64,000 nucleotides of DNA from Streptomyces olivaceoviridis (GTDB lineage: Bacteria > Actinomycetota > Actinomycetes > Streptomycetales > Streptomycetaceae). The notes below the pieces were generated by a model. That model was given only the letters and a program-made list of their open reading frames with translations. It made no database searches and was not told the origin of the DNA. The stretch's first letter is position 1; the number at the start of each line of letters is the position of its first letter. The stretch is from contig NZ_BMUI01000002.1 in assembly GCF_014650115.1 (NCBI RefSeq), positions 186,001 to 250,000 on the forward strand, read 5' to 3'. Shown in pieces: positions 16,523-24,520 of this stretch. A program made the position numbers and the translations under genes.

Positions 16523-17635
16523 GTGCCTGCCAACCGCTCCGCTCTGCTTCGCCGCGGGATCGCCGCGATCGCCGCACTGCCCCTGCTGTCCCTCGCCGCC
16601 TGCGGCTACGGGTCCGACTCCAAGGACGACAACGCCGGCGCCAAGATCGCCACCGGTGCCAAGAAGATCGACGGTCTCGGCTCCGTCAAGATCGGTTACT
16701 TCGGCAATCTCACCCACGCCACCGCCCTGGTCGGCAACCAGAAGGGCTTCTTCCAGAAGGAGCTGGGCGCGACCGAGGCCAAGTACCAGATCTTCAACGC
16801 CGGTCCGTCCGAGATCGAGGCACTGAACTCGGGTGCCATCGACATCGGCTGGATCGGCCCCTCCCCGGCGATCAACGGCTACACCAAGTCCGACGGCAAG
16901 AGCCTGCGGATCATCGGCGGTTCGGCCTCCGGCGGCGTGAAGCTGGTCGTCGACCCGAAGAAGATCACGTCCCTGAAGGACGTCAAGGGCAAGAAGATCG
17001 CGACCCCGCAGCTCGGCAACACGCAGGACGTGGCGTTCCTCAACTGGGTGGCCGAGCAGGGCTGGAAGGTCGACGCGCAGAGCGGCAAGGGTGACGTGTC
17101 CGTCGTCCGCACGGACAACAAGGTGACCCCGGACGCCTACAAGTCCGGCTCCATCGACGGCGCCTGGGTGCCGGAGCCGACCGCGTCCAAGCTGGTCGCC
17201 GAGGGCGGCAAGGTGCTGCTGGACGAGTCGGCGCTGTGGCCGGACAAGAAGTTCGTGATCACGAACGTCATCGTGTCGCAGAAGTTCCTCAAGGAGCACC
17301 CGAAGGCCGTCGAGGCGGTCCTCAAGGCGTCGGTCGAGACCAACAAGTGGATCAACGCCAACCCGGACGAGGCGAAGGCGGCGGCGAACAAGCAGCTGGG
17401 CGTCGACTCCGGCAAGGAACTGCCCGCGAAGGTGCTGGACCCGGCGTGGAAGTCCATCCAGTTCACCGACGACCCGCTCGCCGCGACCCTCGACACCGAG
17501 GCGAAGCACGCCGTCAAGGCCGGCCTGCTGGAGAACCCCAGGCTGGCCGGCATCTACGACCTCACCCTCCTGAACAAGGTCCTCAAGGCCGAGGGCGAGC
17601 AGAGCGTCAGCGACGCCGGACTCGGCGCCGAGTAA
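16523..17635 (+). CDS. Aliphatic sulfonate/sulfur-source ABC transporter, substrate-binding lipoprotein
   Basis: A 370-residue SsuA/TauA/NitT-type binding protein. The signal ends in a lipobox (SLAACGYG), so it is a membrane-tethered lipoprotein. The mature part has the family pattern: KIGYFGNLTHATALVGNQKGFF, YQIFNAGPSEIEALNSGAIDIGWIG, PSPAINGY, KKITSLKDVKGKKIATPQLG and SIDGAWVPEPTASKL. GTG 16523 was selected because GAGAGG lies about 10 bases upstream and it directly precedes the signal sequence. It is first of three transporter genes. No ssuD or tauD oxygenase is nearby, so the ligand could be sulfonate, sulfate ester or sulfate. Confidence 0.9.
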   Translation: MPANRSALLRRGIAAIAALPLLSLAACGYGSDSKDDNAGAKIATGAKKIDGLGSVKIGYFGNLTHATALVGNQKGFFQKELGATEAKYQIFNAGPSEIEALNSGAIDIGWIGPSPAINGYTKSDGKSLRIIGGSASGGVKLVVDPKKITSLKDVKGKKIATPQLGNTQDVAFLNWVAEQGWKVDAQSGKGDVSVVRTDNKVTPDAYKSGSIDGAWVPEPTASKLVAEGGKVLLDESALWPDKKFVITNVIVSQKFLKEHPKAVEAVLKASVETNKWINANPDEAKAAANKQLGVDSGKELPAKVLDPAWKSIQFTDDPLAATLDTEAKHAVKAGLLENPRLAGIYDLTLLNKVLKAEGEQSVSDAGLGAE

Positions 17636-17671
17636 GTCCCGTAGCCGATGAGTTCCCAGGAGGTGACGACC

Positions 17672-18451
17672 ATGGCAACGACCTTCGCCGAGGCCGCCGA
17701 GACGGTCGAGCACGCGGCACGCATCGAGCACGTCTCGAAGTCCTTCGCGACACCGGGCGGACAGCAGCTCGTCCTGGACGACATCAGCCTCGATGTCGCG
17801 CCGGGTGAGTTCGTCACCCTCCTGGGGGCCTCGGGCTGCGGCAAGTCGACGCTGCTGAACCTGGTGGCGGGGCTGGACCGGCCCTCCGCCGGCAGCATCG
17901 CGACCGACGGGCGGCCGGCCCTGATGTTCCAGGAGCACGCCCTGTTCCCGTGGCTGACCGCGGGCAAGAACATCGAACTCGCCCTCAAACTCAGGGGCGT
18001 TGCGAAGACCGAGCGCCGCGAGCGGGCCGAGCAGCTGCTCGAACTGGTCCGGTTGCGGGGCTCGTACGGCAAGCGGGTGCACGAGCTGTCCGGCGGTATG
18101 CGCCAGCGTGTGGCCATGGCCCGCGCGCTCGCGCAGGACAGCCAGCTGCTGCTGATGGACGAGCCGTTCGCCGCGCTGGACGCGATCACCCGGGACCTGC
18201 TGCACGACGAGCTGACCCGGATCTGGGCGGAGACGGGCGTGTCCGTCCTGTTCGTCACGCACAACGTGCGCGAGGCGGTACGGCTGGCGCAGCGGGTGGT
18301 GCTGCTGTCGTCCCGGCCGGGCCGGGTGGCCCGTGAGTGGCGGGTGGACATTCCGCAGCCGCGGCGCATCGAGGACGCGCCGGTCGCCGAACTGTCCTTG
18401 GAGATCACCGAAGTACTGCGTGGGGAGATCCGGCGTCATGGCCAGCACTGA
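17672..18451 (+). CDS. Sulfonate-type ABC transporter ATP-binding protein
   Basis: A 259-residue ABC ATPase of the SsuB/TauB/NitD group. Walker A is GASGCGKST, the Q-loop is MFQEHALFPWLT, the signature is ELSGGMRQRVAMARAL, Walker B is LLLMDEPFAALD, and the H-loop is LFVTHNVREAVRL. It powers import through the permease encoded next, whose start it overlaps by 14 bp. ATG 17672 is preferred to ATG 17648 because AGGAGG lies 8 bases before it. Confidence 0.92.
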   Translation: MATTFAEAAETVEHAARIEHVSKSFATPGGQQLVLDDISLDVAPGEFVTLLGASGCGKSTLLNLVAGLDRPSAGSIATDGRPALMFQEHALFPWLTAGKNIELALKLRGVAKTERRERAEQLLELVRLRGSYGKRVHELSGGMRQRVAMARALAQDSQLLLMDEPFAALDAITRDLLHDELTRIWAETGVSVLFVTHNVREAVRLAQRVVLLSSRPGRVAREWRVDIPQPRRIEDAPVAELSLEITEVLRGEIRRHGQH

Positions 18452-19322
18452 GACCAAGACCGTCACGGACGCGGGGAGCGTCGAGGCGGGTCTGGACGCC
18501 CTGGAGGTCGTCGCCACCGGCCGTACGCCGTTCCGGCAGACGTTCACCGGCAAGATCCTGCCGCCGGTCGTCGCCACCGTGGTGGTGCTGGTCGTGTGGC
18601 AGGCGCTGATCTCCTTCGGAATCGTCGACGACCCGACGAAGCTGCCCTCCCCCGCCGCCGTCGGCGGCGAGTTCAAGCGTGCCTGGCTGGAGGGCACGCT
18701 GCTGGGCTACATCTGGACCAGCGTCTCGCGCGGTCTGCTGGGCTTCCTGTTCGCGCTGGCCATCGGCACCCCGCTCGGTCTGCTGGTGGCGCGGGTGAAG
18801 TTCGTGCGCGCGGCCATCGGCCCGGTGCTGTCCGGTCTCCAGTCGCTGCCGTCGGTGGCGTGGGTGCCGCCGGCGGTGATCTGGCTGGGCCTGGACAACT
18901 CGATGATGTACGCGGTGATCCTGCTCGGCGCGGTCCCGTCGATCGCCAACGGCCTGGTCTCCGGCATCGACCAGGTGCCGCCGCTGTTCCTGCGGGCGGG
19001 CCGCACGATGGGCGCGACCGGGGTGAGGGGCGCCTGGCACATCGTCCTGCCGGCCGCGCTGCCGGGCTACCTCGCCGGCCTGAAGCAGGGCTGGGCCTTC
19101 TCCTGGCGCTCGCTGATGGCCGCGGAGATCATCGCCTCCTCCCCCGACCTCGGCATCGGCCTGGGCGCGCTGCTGGAGAACGGCCGCAACGCCAGCTCCA
19201 TGTCCATGGTGTTCGAGGCCATCTTCCTGATCCTGTTCGTCGGCATCGCCATCGACCTGCTCATCTTCAGCCCGCTGGAGCGGTGGGTGCTGCGCAGCCG
19301 CGGTCTGCTGGTGAAGAGCTGA
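18438..19322 (+). CDS. Sulfonate-type ABC transporter permease
   Basis: A 294-residue integral membrane permease of the SsuC/TauC family. About six membrane spans are visible (PPVVATVVVLVVWQALI, SRGLLGFLFALAIGTPLGLL, MYAVILLGAVPSIANGLV, FEAIFLILFVGIAIDLLI). The coupling EAA-like loop GRTMGATGVRGAWHIVLPAAL contacts the ATPase. The start overlaps the ATPase gene. The next gene, the chelatase, follows after 2 bp. A 40-residue hydrophilic N-terminal extension is longer than usual. Confidence 0.92.
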   Translation: MASTETKTVTDAGSVEAGLDALEVVATGRTPFRQTFTGKILPPVVATVVVLVVWQALISFGIVDDPTKLPSPAAVGGEFKRAWLEGTLLGYIWTSVSRGLLGFLFALAIGTPLGLLVARVKFVRAAIGPVLSGLQSLPSVAWVPPAVIWLGLDNSMMYAVILLGAVPSIANGLVSGIDQVPPLFLRAGRTMGATGVRGAWHIVLPAALPGYLAGLKQGWAFSWRSLMAAEIIASSPDLGIGLGALLENGRNASSMSMVFEAIFLILFVGIAIDLLIFSPLERWVLRSRGLLVKS

Positions 19323-19324
19323 CC

Positions 19325-20062
19325 ATGCGCCGTCCGGTCCTCCTCGTCATCGCCCACGGCAGCCGCGACCCGCGGCACGCGGCGACCGTGCACGCCCTGG
19401 TGGAGCAGGTGCGGTCGCTGCGACCGGGCCTGCGCGTGGAGACCGGGTTCCTGGACTTCAACGTCCCGTCGGTGCACGGGGTGCTCCAGTCGCTGGCGGC
19501 GGAGGGCGTGCGGGACGTCGTCGCCCTGCCGCTGCTGCTGACCCGCGCGTTCCACGCCAAGGCCGACATCCCCGCCGTGCTGCGGGACGCGCCGGCGCGG
19601 CTGCGGATCCGGCAGGCGGACGTGCTCGGCCCGTCCCCGCTGCTGCTGTCCGCGCTGGAACGGCGGCTGTACGAGGCGGGCCTGTCGCCCGCCGACAAGT
19701 CCTCGACCGGGGTCGTACTGGCCTCGGCGGGGTCCTCCGATCCGGAGGCGATCGCGGTGATCGCCGACATCGCGCGGGAGTGGTGGCACACCGGTTGGTG
19801 CGCCGTGCGGCCCGCGTTCGCCTCCGCGTCCCTTCCGCGCACCGAGGACGCGGTACGTGAGCTGCGCGCCCTCGGCTGCGAGCGGGTCGCCGTCGCGCCG
19901 TACGTCCTGGCCCCCGGCTTCCTGCCGGACCGGATCGCGCGCGGCGCGGCCGGGGCGGACGTGCTCGCCGAGGTGCTCGGCCCCGCCCCGGAGGTGGCGC
20001 GGGTGGTGCTGGAGCGGTACACCGACGCCTGCCGGCCGGCCGTGGCGGCACTCGGCGCGTAA
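19325..20062 (+). CDS. Sirohydrochlorin chelatase (CbiX/SirB family)
   Basis: A 245-residue protein with two CbiX-like halves. LLVIAHGSRDPRHAATVHAL at the N-terminus carries the metal-binding His, and VVALPLLLTRAFHAKADIPAVL supplies the second. The repeat in the C-terminal half (GVVLASAGSSDPEAIAVIADIAREWW, VAVAPYVLAPGFLPDRI) is less conserved and its His is replaced by Ser/Ala, so one active site is expected. It inserts Fe into sirohydrochlorin to make the siroheme needed by sulfite reductase at the head of the operon, or Co in cobalamin synthesis. Context favours siroheme. It is the last gene of the sulfur operon. Confidence 0.9.
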   Translation: MRRPVLLVIAHGSRDPRHAATVHALVEQVRSLRPGLRVETGFLDFNVPSVHGVLQSLAAEGVRDVVALPLLLTRAFHAKADIPAVLRDAPARLRIRQADVLGPSPLLLSALERRLYEAGLSPADKSSTGVVLASAGSSDPEAIAVIADIAREWWHTGWCAVRPAFASASLPRTEDAVRELRALGCERVAVAPYVLAPGFLPDRIARGAAGADVLAEVLGPAPEVARVVLERYTDACRPAVAALGA

Positions 20063-20111
20063 CCGCCGCGCGGCCGTGCCGTTGGCGTGCGCGGACGTCG
20101 GCGGCTCCGTG

Positions 20112-20143
20112 GTGGCTGGGCGCGCAGTCCGCGCCCCTGGCCT
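20112..20143. repeat. Remnant of a common Streptomyces intergenic repeat
   Basis: GTGGCTGGGCGCGCAGTCC followed by GCGCCCCTGGC resembles the widespread GCTGGTCGCGCAGTTCC-GCGCCCCTGA intergenic word of Streptomyces genomes, remembered rather than searched. It lies just after the sulfur operon, at the edge of a decayed region. Confidence 0.4.
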
Positions 20144-20935
20144 CGGCGAGGTGCCGGCGGCCGGCACCGGTGGGTTACGGGTGCTGGACGGGCTGTTCGT
20201 GCCCGCCGGGACGCGTGACCGGCGCCGGGTGGACGCGCCGGTGCTGGAGGGCCTGGCCCGGTCCGCGGGTCCCGCCGTCGCACCGCTCGCCGCGCTGCAC
20301 CGCGCCGACCCGCGGGCACCCCGCCGGATCGTCCTCCACCAGCTGATCAGCCTGCTCGCGGAGCGCCCCGAGGGCGACCGCGGCTCCGTCGGGCGCGAGG
20401 CGGGCGCCACCCCGACGAGGCGGCCGGTCTGCTCGCAGCGGCCCGGCTGCGCCCCCCTGGGCCGGCTGCCGCCTCGTGCGGGCGGCAGCACATGACGGAG
20501 CCGGGCGAGAACCGCCGCCGCGGGACCGCTGGGGGTGCTGGGCCGGCCGGTGCTGCCGCCGCGGCTGACGGTGACCACTCCCCCGCCGCGCACCGAGCAC
20601 CACATCAGGCTGCGCCGCGTCGCCCGGGTGCGGGCCCACCATCTGCTGCCCGAGCCGACGCGGCACGACTGCTCGGACGCGGCGCTCGTCGCGGAGCTGG
20701 TCGAACAGCCGGAGAAGCCGGGGCGGTTCGAGCTCGCCAACCGTTCGCGGGAGACCTGGACGGGGACCCGAGCGGACGACACCGTGCGGAAGGTCGAGCC
20801 CGGCCGGACGGTGCCGCTGCGGTCGGGGCTCGGCCTCGGCGGCGGGGTCCGGGCGGTGGTGCGGGCCCGGTGGCGTGCCGTGGCCGAGGCCCCGTGGCGG
20901 CGGGGCTCCGGCCGGTCACAGCCCGAGGGCGGTGA
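20144..20935 (+). pseudogene. Frame-broken hypothetical gene
   Basis: Two stretches in one plus-strand frame look coding: GLRVLDGLFVPAGTRDRRRV through RRIVLHQLISLLAE (20160-20360), and LPEPTRHDCSDAALVAELVE through PGRFELANRSRETWTGTRAD and VEPGRTVPLRSGLGL (20640-20840). They are separated by about 120 bases containing an in-frame TGA at 20493. There another frame, with DEAAGLLAAARLR, looks better. Paired small indels would explain this. The second part has an FHA-like or beta-rich look, but I cannot name the family. A TTA codon occurs near the start (GGG TTA CGG). Calling it a pseudogene is inference. Sequencing error is the alternative. Confidence 0.35.
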
Positions 20936-21233
20936 TGAGCTGCTGGGTGAAGGCGAGGCTGCCGGTGCCGGCCGAGGCGGCGATGGCGATCGTCTCCAGC
21001 GCGGAGCGGATCCGGCCGCGGTTCGGCGGCAGGCCGTCCTCGGCGGACTCCTGGAACTGGGCCTGGATGATCTCGCCCTGGGGCACCAGTTCCGGGTACT
21101 CGGCGCGCAGCGTGTCGGTGAGCCGCTGGGCGAGGTCCATCATGGTGGGCAGGTCGGGGTGGGCGTGGTCGATCTGGGTCCGGCCGGGGTCGCCGAAGTT
21201 GGCGGGGCCGTTGCCGAAGTTGTAGGTGCTCAT
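20916..21233 (-). CDS. Small hypothetical protein
   Basis: A 105-residue cytoplasmic protein: MSTYNFGNGPANFGDPGRTQ, a central helical region (LAQRLTDTLRAEYPELVPQ) and a C-terminal SALETIAIAASAGTGSLAFT stretch. The NFG-N-G start recalls small proteins linked to Streptomyces conflict or caspase-associated modules, and the C-terminus recalls DUF5955-like proteins, but neither match is firm. GAGGACAGGAC precedes ATG 21233. It lies directly downstream of a frame-broken membrane protein gene on the same strand, so the two may once have formed an operon. Confidence 0.55.
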   Translation of the reverse strand: MSTYNFGNGPANFGDPGRTQIDHAHPDLPTMMDLAQRLTDTLRAEYPELVPQGEIIQAQFQESAEDGLPPNRGRIRSALETIAIAASAGTGSLAFTQQLITALGL

Positions 21234-21639
21234 GTCCTGTCCTCGCTCGCGGTCCGGCGGCTCGCCCCGGACCGGAGGAGCCGTCGGATGGGTGGGGTTA
21301 CGGTTACGGCTTCGGCGTGGGCGGGCCCGATCCCGCGGGGCCGGGGCCGCCCTGGGGTCCGGGCCCTTGCTGCCCGCCCAGGAGGATCGTCCCGTGGGCG
21401 CCGAAGTGGGAAGCGGCCGTCCAGCGGTGGTATCGCGGAGGCGGCCACCTCCCAGGTCAAGCTGGTCGGGTATGAGGTGGGCGTTGCCGCCGAGGACGTG
21501 GAGCCGGTTCCTGGCCCGCGGTCCCTGGAGCCCGGAGATGTCGTCCATGTGCCGACCCCGCGGGCATGCGCACCCACCTGTGCCTGGAACGCGTCGGCGA
21601 GGACGGCCGGCCCATCGTCTCCACGCGCCTGCGGGCGAT

Positions 21640-22112
21640 CCTCCAGACCGCGCCCCCGGTGGAAGCCGAGGCCGAGGCCGCGCTGCGCTTCGGCGCGGAG
21701 GAACGCGTCCCGTGCCATGACATGGCTGCGCGCCTGGGTGCGGCGGACCAGTGTCCAAGTGATCGCACAGGCGCCGAGAGGGCCGAAAATCGCCACCCGT
21801 CCGAGTGACCGGTGTCCGTTGACCAGTCCCCGGAGTCCGGCGAGGAGTGCGAGGGGCACGGGCCGTCCGGAGGCACGCGAGCCGGTGGTCGAGGGCGGCG
21901 CGGCGGCGGGTGGCCACGCGCGCGTGCCGGGCGTGGGCGGCGACGTCGATGTCGCGGCCGGGCCCGATCGCGTTGAGCCGGTCTCCGGTGCGCATCCGGT
22001 CGGCGTACCGGGCGAAGTCGTCGTCGAGGCGCACCGGGGCGCTCAGGCTCCGAGTCACCCCGTCCTCGGGGTACCGCGGCAACGACGGCAATGGTCTGCC
22101 CGTCACACTCAT
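21640..22112 (-). pseudogene. Frameshifted membrane-protein gene
   Basis: ATG 22112 has a strong Shine-Dalgarno sequence (GAGGGGGA) and opens MSVTGRPLPSLPRYPEDG, then DRLNAIGPGRDIDVAAHARH and RRAALDHRLACLR. The coding look then moves to another minus-strand frame near base 21860: VPLALLAGLRGLVNGHRSLG, RVAIFGPLGACAITWTLVRR (a membrane span) and ARDAFLRAEAQR. One frameshift would join the two into a plausible single-span protein of about 150 residues. The 3' end is uncertain. The small gene at 20916-21233 follows on the same strand. Confidence 0.4.
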
Positions 22113-22220
22113 CCGTCCGTCCCCCTCAGGCCTTCCGCGCGGTTCACCCTAGGGACAGCGCCGCGGGTTTGTCGCCTGGTTCGGTGAGGGGCGGTGCCGG
22201 GGGACGGTCGTGTGGTATCG

Positions 22221-22265
22221 GCCGCCGCGGTCCGGCGCTCCCCTGTGACGTCGGACCGCGGCGGC
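22221..22265 (-). terminator. 14-bp-stem hairpin after DsbA-like gene
   Basis: GCCGCCGCGGTCCG (22221-22234) pairs perfectly with 22252-22265 around a 17-base loop, about 90 bp beyond the stop codon of the minus-strand gene that follows. A terminator is the simplest reading. Confidence 0.6.
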
Positions 22266-22355
22266 TCTTGGTTCTGCGCCGGACGGCGGCGCCGTGTCAC
22301 ACGCCCGGTGCGGCCGGCCCGCCGGAGGGACGGTTATCGGCCAAGCTGTTCCGGG

Positions 22356-23006
22356 TCAGTCGAACCGGAGCGCACCGGTGCGGGTGCGCTTCAGTTCGAA
22401 GAAGTCGGGGTGGCGGGCCAGCACCCGCAAGGAGTCGAAGAGTTCGGCCGCCTCGGCACCGCGCGGGACGGCGCGCAGCACGGGTCCGAACCAGACGGTG
22501 CCGTCGAGGTGCAGGGTGGGTGTGCCGACGTATCCGCCGGTCTCCGGCTCGGCGCCGGCCGTGTGGCTGCGGCGGACCGCGTCGTCGTACGACGGGTCGT
22601 GGGCGGCGGCCGACAGGTCGGCGGGGAGCCCGAGCCCGGCCAGCGAGTCGGTGATCACGGTGTCGAAGTCCTCGACGCCCTGTTCGTGGATGCGGGTGCC
22701 GAACGCGGTGTACAGGTCGCGCAGCACCTTCTCGCCGTACCGTTCGGCGGCGGCCACGGCGACCCGTACGGGTCCGATCGAGCGGTCCACCAAGTCGCGG
22801 TACCAGTCGGGCAGTTCGTTGCCGTTGTTGTGCAGGTACAGGCTCATCGCCCGGAACCGGAGGTCGAGCGGGCGCAGCCGCTCGACCTCCAGCAGCCAGC
22901 GGGAGGTGATCCAGGCGAAGGGACAGGCGGGGTCGAAGAAGAAGTCGACCCGGGTCGGGGCGGTGGTGGCGGTGTCCGGGTCCGTGGCGGTGCTGCTGTG
23001 CGTCAT
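22356..23006 (-). CDS. DsbA-family thioredoxin-fold protein (FrnE/mycothiol-dependent type)
   Basis: A 216-residue thioredoxin-fold protein with an all-helical insertion. The active-site stretch is VDFFFDPACPFAWITSRWLL, with a single cysteine (CPFA) where DsbA has CxxC. ETGGYVGTPTLHLDGTVWFGPVL contains the cis-Pro loop (GTPT). This matches the actinobacterial FrnE / Rv2466c-like mycothiol-dependent reductase group; a monothiol mechanism is expected. There is no signal peptide, so it should be cytoplasmic. ATG 23006 has no Shine-Dalgarno sequence, but TAGCGT lies exactly 7 bases upstream (23014-23019), so it is probably leaderless. Confidence 0.85.
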   Translation of the reverse strand: MTHSSTATDPDTATTAPTRVDFFFDPACPFAWITSRWLLEVERLRPLDLRFRAMSLYLHNNGNELPDWYRDLVDRSIGPVRVAVAAAERYGEKVLRDLYTAFGTRIHEQGVEDFDTVITDSLAGLGLPADLSAAAHDPSYDDAVRRSHTAGAEPETGGYVGTPTLHLDGTVWFGPVLRAVPRGAEAAELFDSLRVLARHPDFFELKRTRTGALRFD

Positions 23007-23085
23007 GGCGCCGACGCTAGTGCGCAGGTGGGCCGGGATCCCGACCCAATCCCTCACCATTCTCCTGGCCCAATTCAGCCGGCGA

Positions 23086-24096
23086 TCAGGCGCGCACCGC
23101 CTCGTCGGCCAGTCGGACCAGGTCGGCGACGGGCAACGAGCCCGCCGCCCGGTGCTCCCGGGCGAACCGGTTGGCGAGATCGCGCAGCAGTTCGTTCAGC
23201 GGGGTGGGGACGCCGTGCAGCCGGCCGAGCAGGACGATCTCGCCGTTGAGGTAGTCCGCCTCGATGGTGCCGGTGCCCCGGACCAGGGACTGCCAGGAGG
23301 AGCCGCCGCCGCGGGGAGCGCCGTCCAGCGGGACCAGGGTGACCTTGTCGCCACGGGCCGCGCGCTGCTCCTCCGCGCCGGCGTACGGGATGCCGGCGGC
23401 GTCCAGCACCGCCTCCCCCTCGGCCCGCACGCGCGCGAACAGGGCCCGCGCCTCCTCGCTCGCCACCGGCCCGCTGACCGCTTCGAGGGCGTTGCCGAGG
23501 TTGCCGAGCAGCTTGGCGTACTGCCAGCGGGCCACATCGGGCACCACCGGCGCCTCGAAGTGGGCGTCCGTGAGGTCGGCGGCGATCCGGCGGGCGGTGT
23601 CGTCGGTGCCGTGCGGGAGACGGCCGAGGTGCAGGATGCCGGTGAGGGGGGCGCCGGCGGCGGAGACGACGCCGGGTTCCACGAAGGTCGACGGCAGCCA
23701 GACGCAGACGCCGTACACGTGCCGGAAGCGGCGCAGCGCCAGTCGGCCGCTCTCGACGCCGTTCTGGAGGCAGACCAGCGGCAGCAGTCCGGCCGCCGTG
23801 CCGCCACCGGCGACGGGCACGTCGCCCCAGGTCTCCAGGGCGGCCACGGTGTCCTGGGTCTTCACGGCGAGGACGAGGACGTCGTCGGCGCGCAGTTCGC
23901 CGAGCGGTTCCGGCCCGTCGACGGCGGGCAGCCGGTACGTCGACTCGCCCTGCGGAACCCGCAGCCGCAGTCCGTGCTCGCGGAGGGCGGCCAGGTGCGG
24001 GCCCCGGGCGACGAGGACGACCTCCCGGCCGGCCTGGGCCAGCCGCCCGCCGACGGTACCGCCGACCGCGCCGGCCCCGATGATGATGTAGCGCAT
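23086..24096 (-). CDS. 2-dehydropantoate 2-reductase family protein (PanE/ApbA)
   Basis: A 336-residue oxidoreductase. The N-terminal Rossmann motif is MRYIIIGAGAVGGTVGGRLA, followed by REVVLVARG. VLVLAVKTQDT and LVCLQNGVES match PanE, as does the helical C-terminal domain with KLLGNLGNALEAV (the catalytic-Lys region) and EADYLNGEIVLLGRLHGVPT with PLNELL. True PanE makes pantoate for CoA. Several paralogues with other 2-keto or imine substrates exist, so panE itself is not claimed. ATG 24096 begins the Rossmann fold. It is divergent from the mmpL gene. Confidence 0.85.
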   Translation of the reverse strand: MRYIIIGAGAVGGTVGGRLAQAGREVVLVARGPHLAALREHGLRLRVPQGESTYRLPAVDGPEPLGELRADDVLVLAVKTQDTVAALETWGDVPVAGGGTAAGLLPLVCLQNGVESGRLALRRFRHVYGVCVWLPSTFVEPGVVSAAGAPLTGILHLGRLPHGTDDTARRIAADLTDAHFEAPVVPDVARWQYAKLLGNLGNALEAVSGPVASEEARALFARVRAEGEAVLDAAGIPYAGAEEQRAARGDKVTLVPLDGAPRGGGSSWQSLVRGTGTIEADYLNGEIVLLGRLHGVPTPLNELLRDLANRFAREHRAAGSLPVADLVRLADEAVRA

Positions 24097-24266
24097 GGGC
24101 AGAGCCTCGCACACACGTCCGGACCGGCGGCGCTGGTGCGGTGCGGCCGTCGCGCCCCGTGGGGGCGGGCACGACGGCCGCGCTCGGCGCACGCCAGGTC
24201 CGGCGTCGGCCGGCTTGGCCAAACTCTGGCCGATCGGCGGGGCCGGGTTCAACTCCCGCGCACAGC

Positions 24267-24296
24267 TGTGACTTGTTCAACAAGCTTTCGTAATGA
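24267..24296 (+). promoter_or_regulatory. Candidate mmpL promoter with palindromic operator
   Basis: TGTGAC (24267-24272), an 18-base spacer and TAATGA (24291-24296) form a plausible plus-strand promoter about 225 bp before mmpL. Inside the spacer lies the perfect palindrome CTTGTT-C-AACAAG (24272-24284), of the kind used by TetR or MarR repressors. The unusually AT-rich content for this genome supports a regulatory role. Confidence 0.5.
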
Positions 24297-24520
24297 CAAA
24301 GGGGGCCCTGGCGGCGGATCGGACACCCCGCCCCTGAGAGCGGCCCCCGAGAACCGGCGATAGATGTAAGGGACCCCCGTCCTCCCCTGCGGTGATCCGT
24401 ACCCCGCGCGGTTCACCGGGCAGTACGACGAGATGGCTTTATCCCGCCCCTACCGTCGAACAGGAGCAAGCAGAGGTGGCGGCAGGGGGCCGTCACCGCA
24501 CACGAGGGGGCAGACCCGTC

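Noticed and set aside
21566..21808. Plus-strand frame MRTHLCLERVGEDGRPIV
   Set aside because: It has no ribosome-binding site and lies antisense to the more plausible frameshifted membrane gene. It cannot be fully excluded in this disturbed region.
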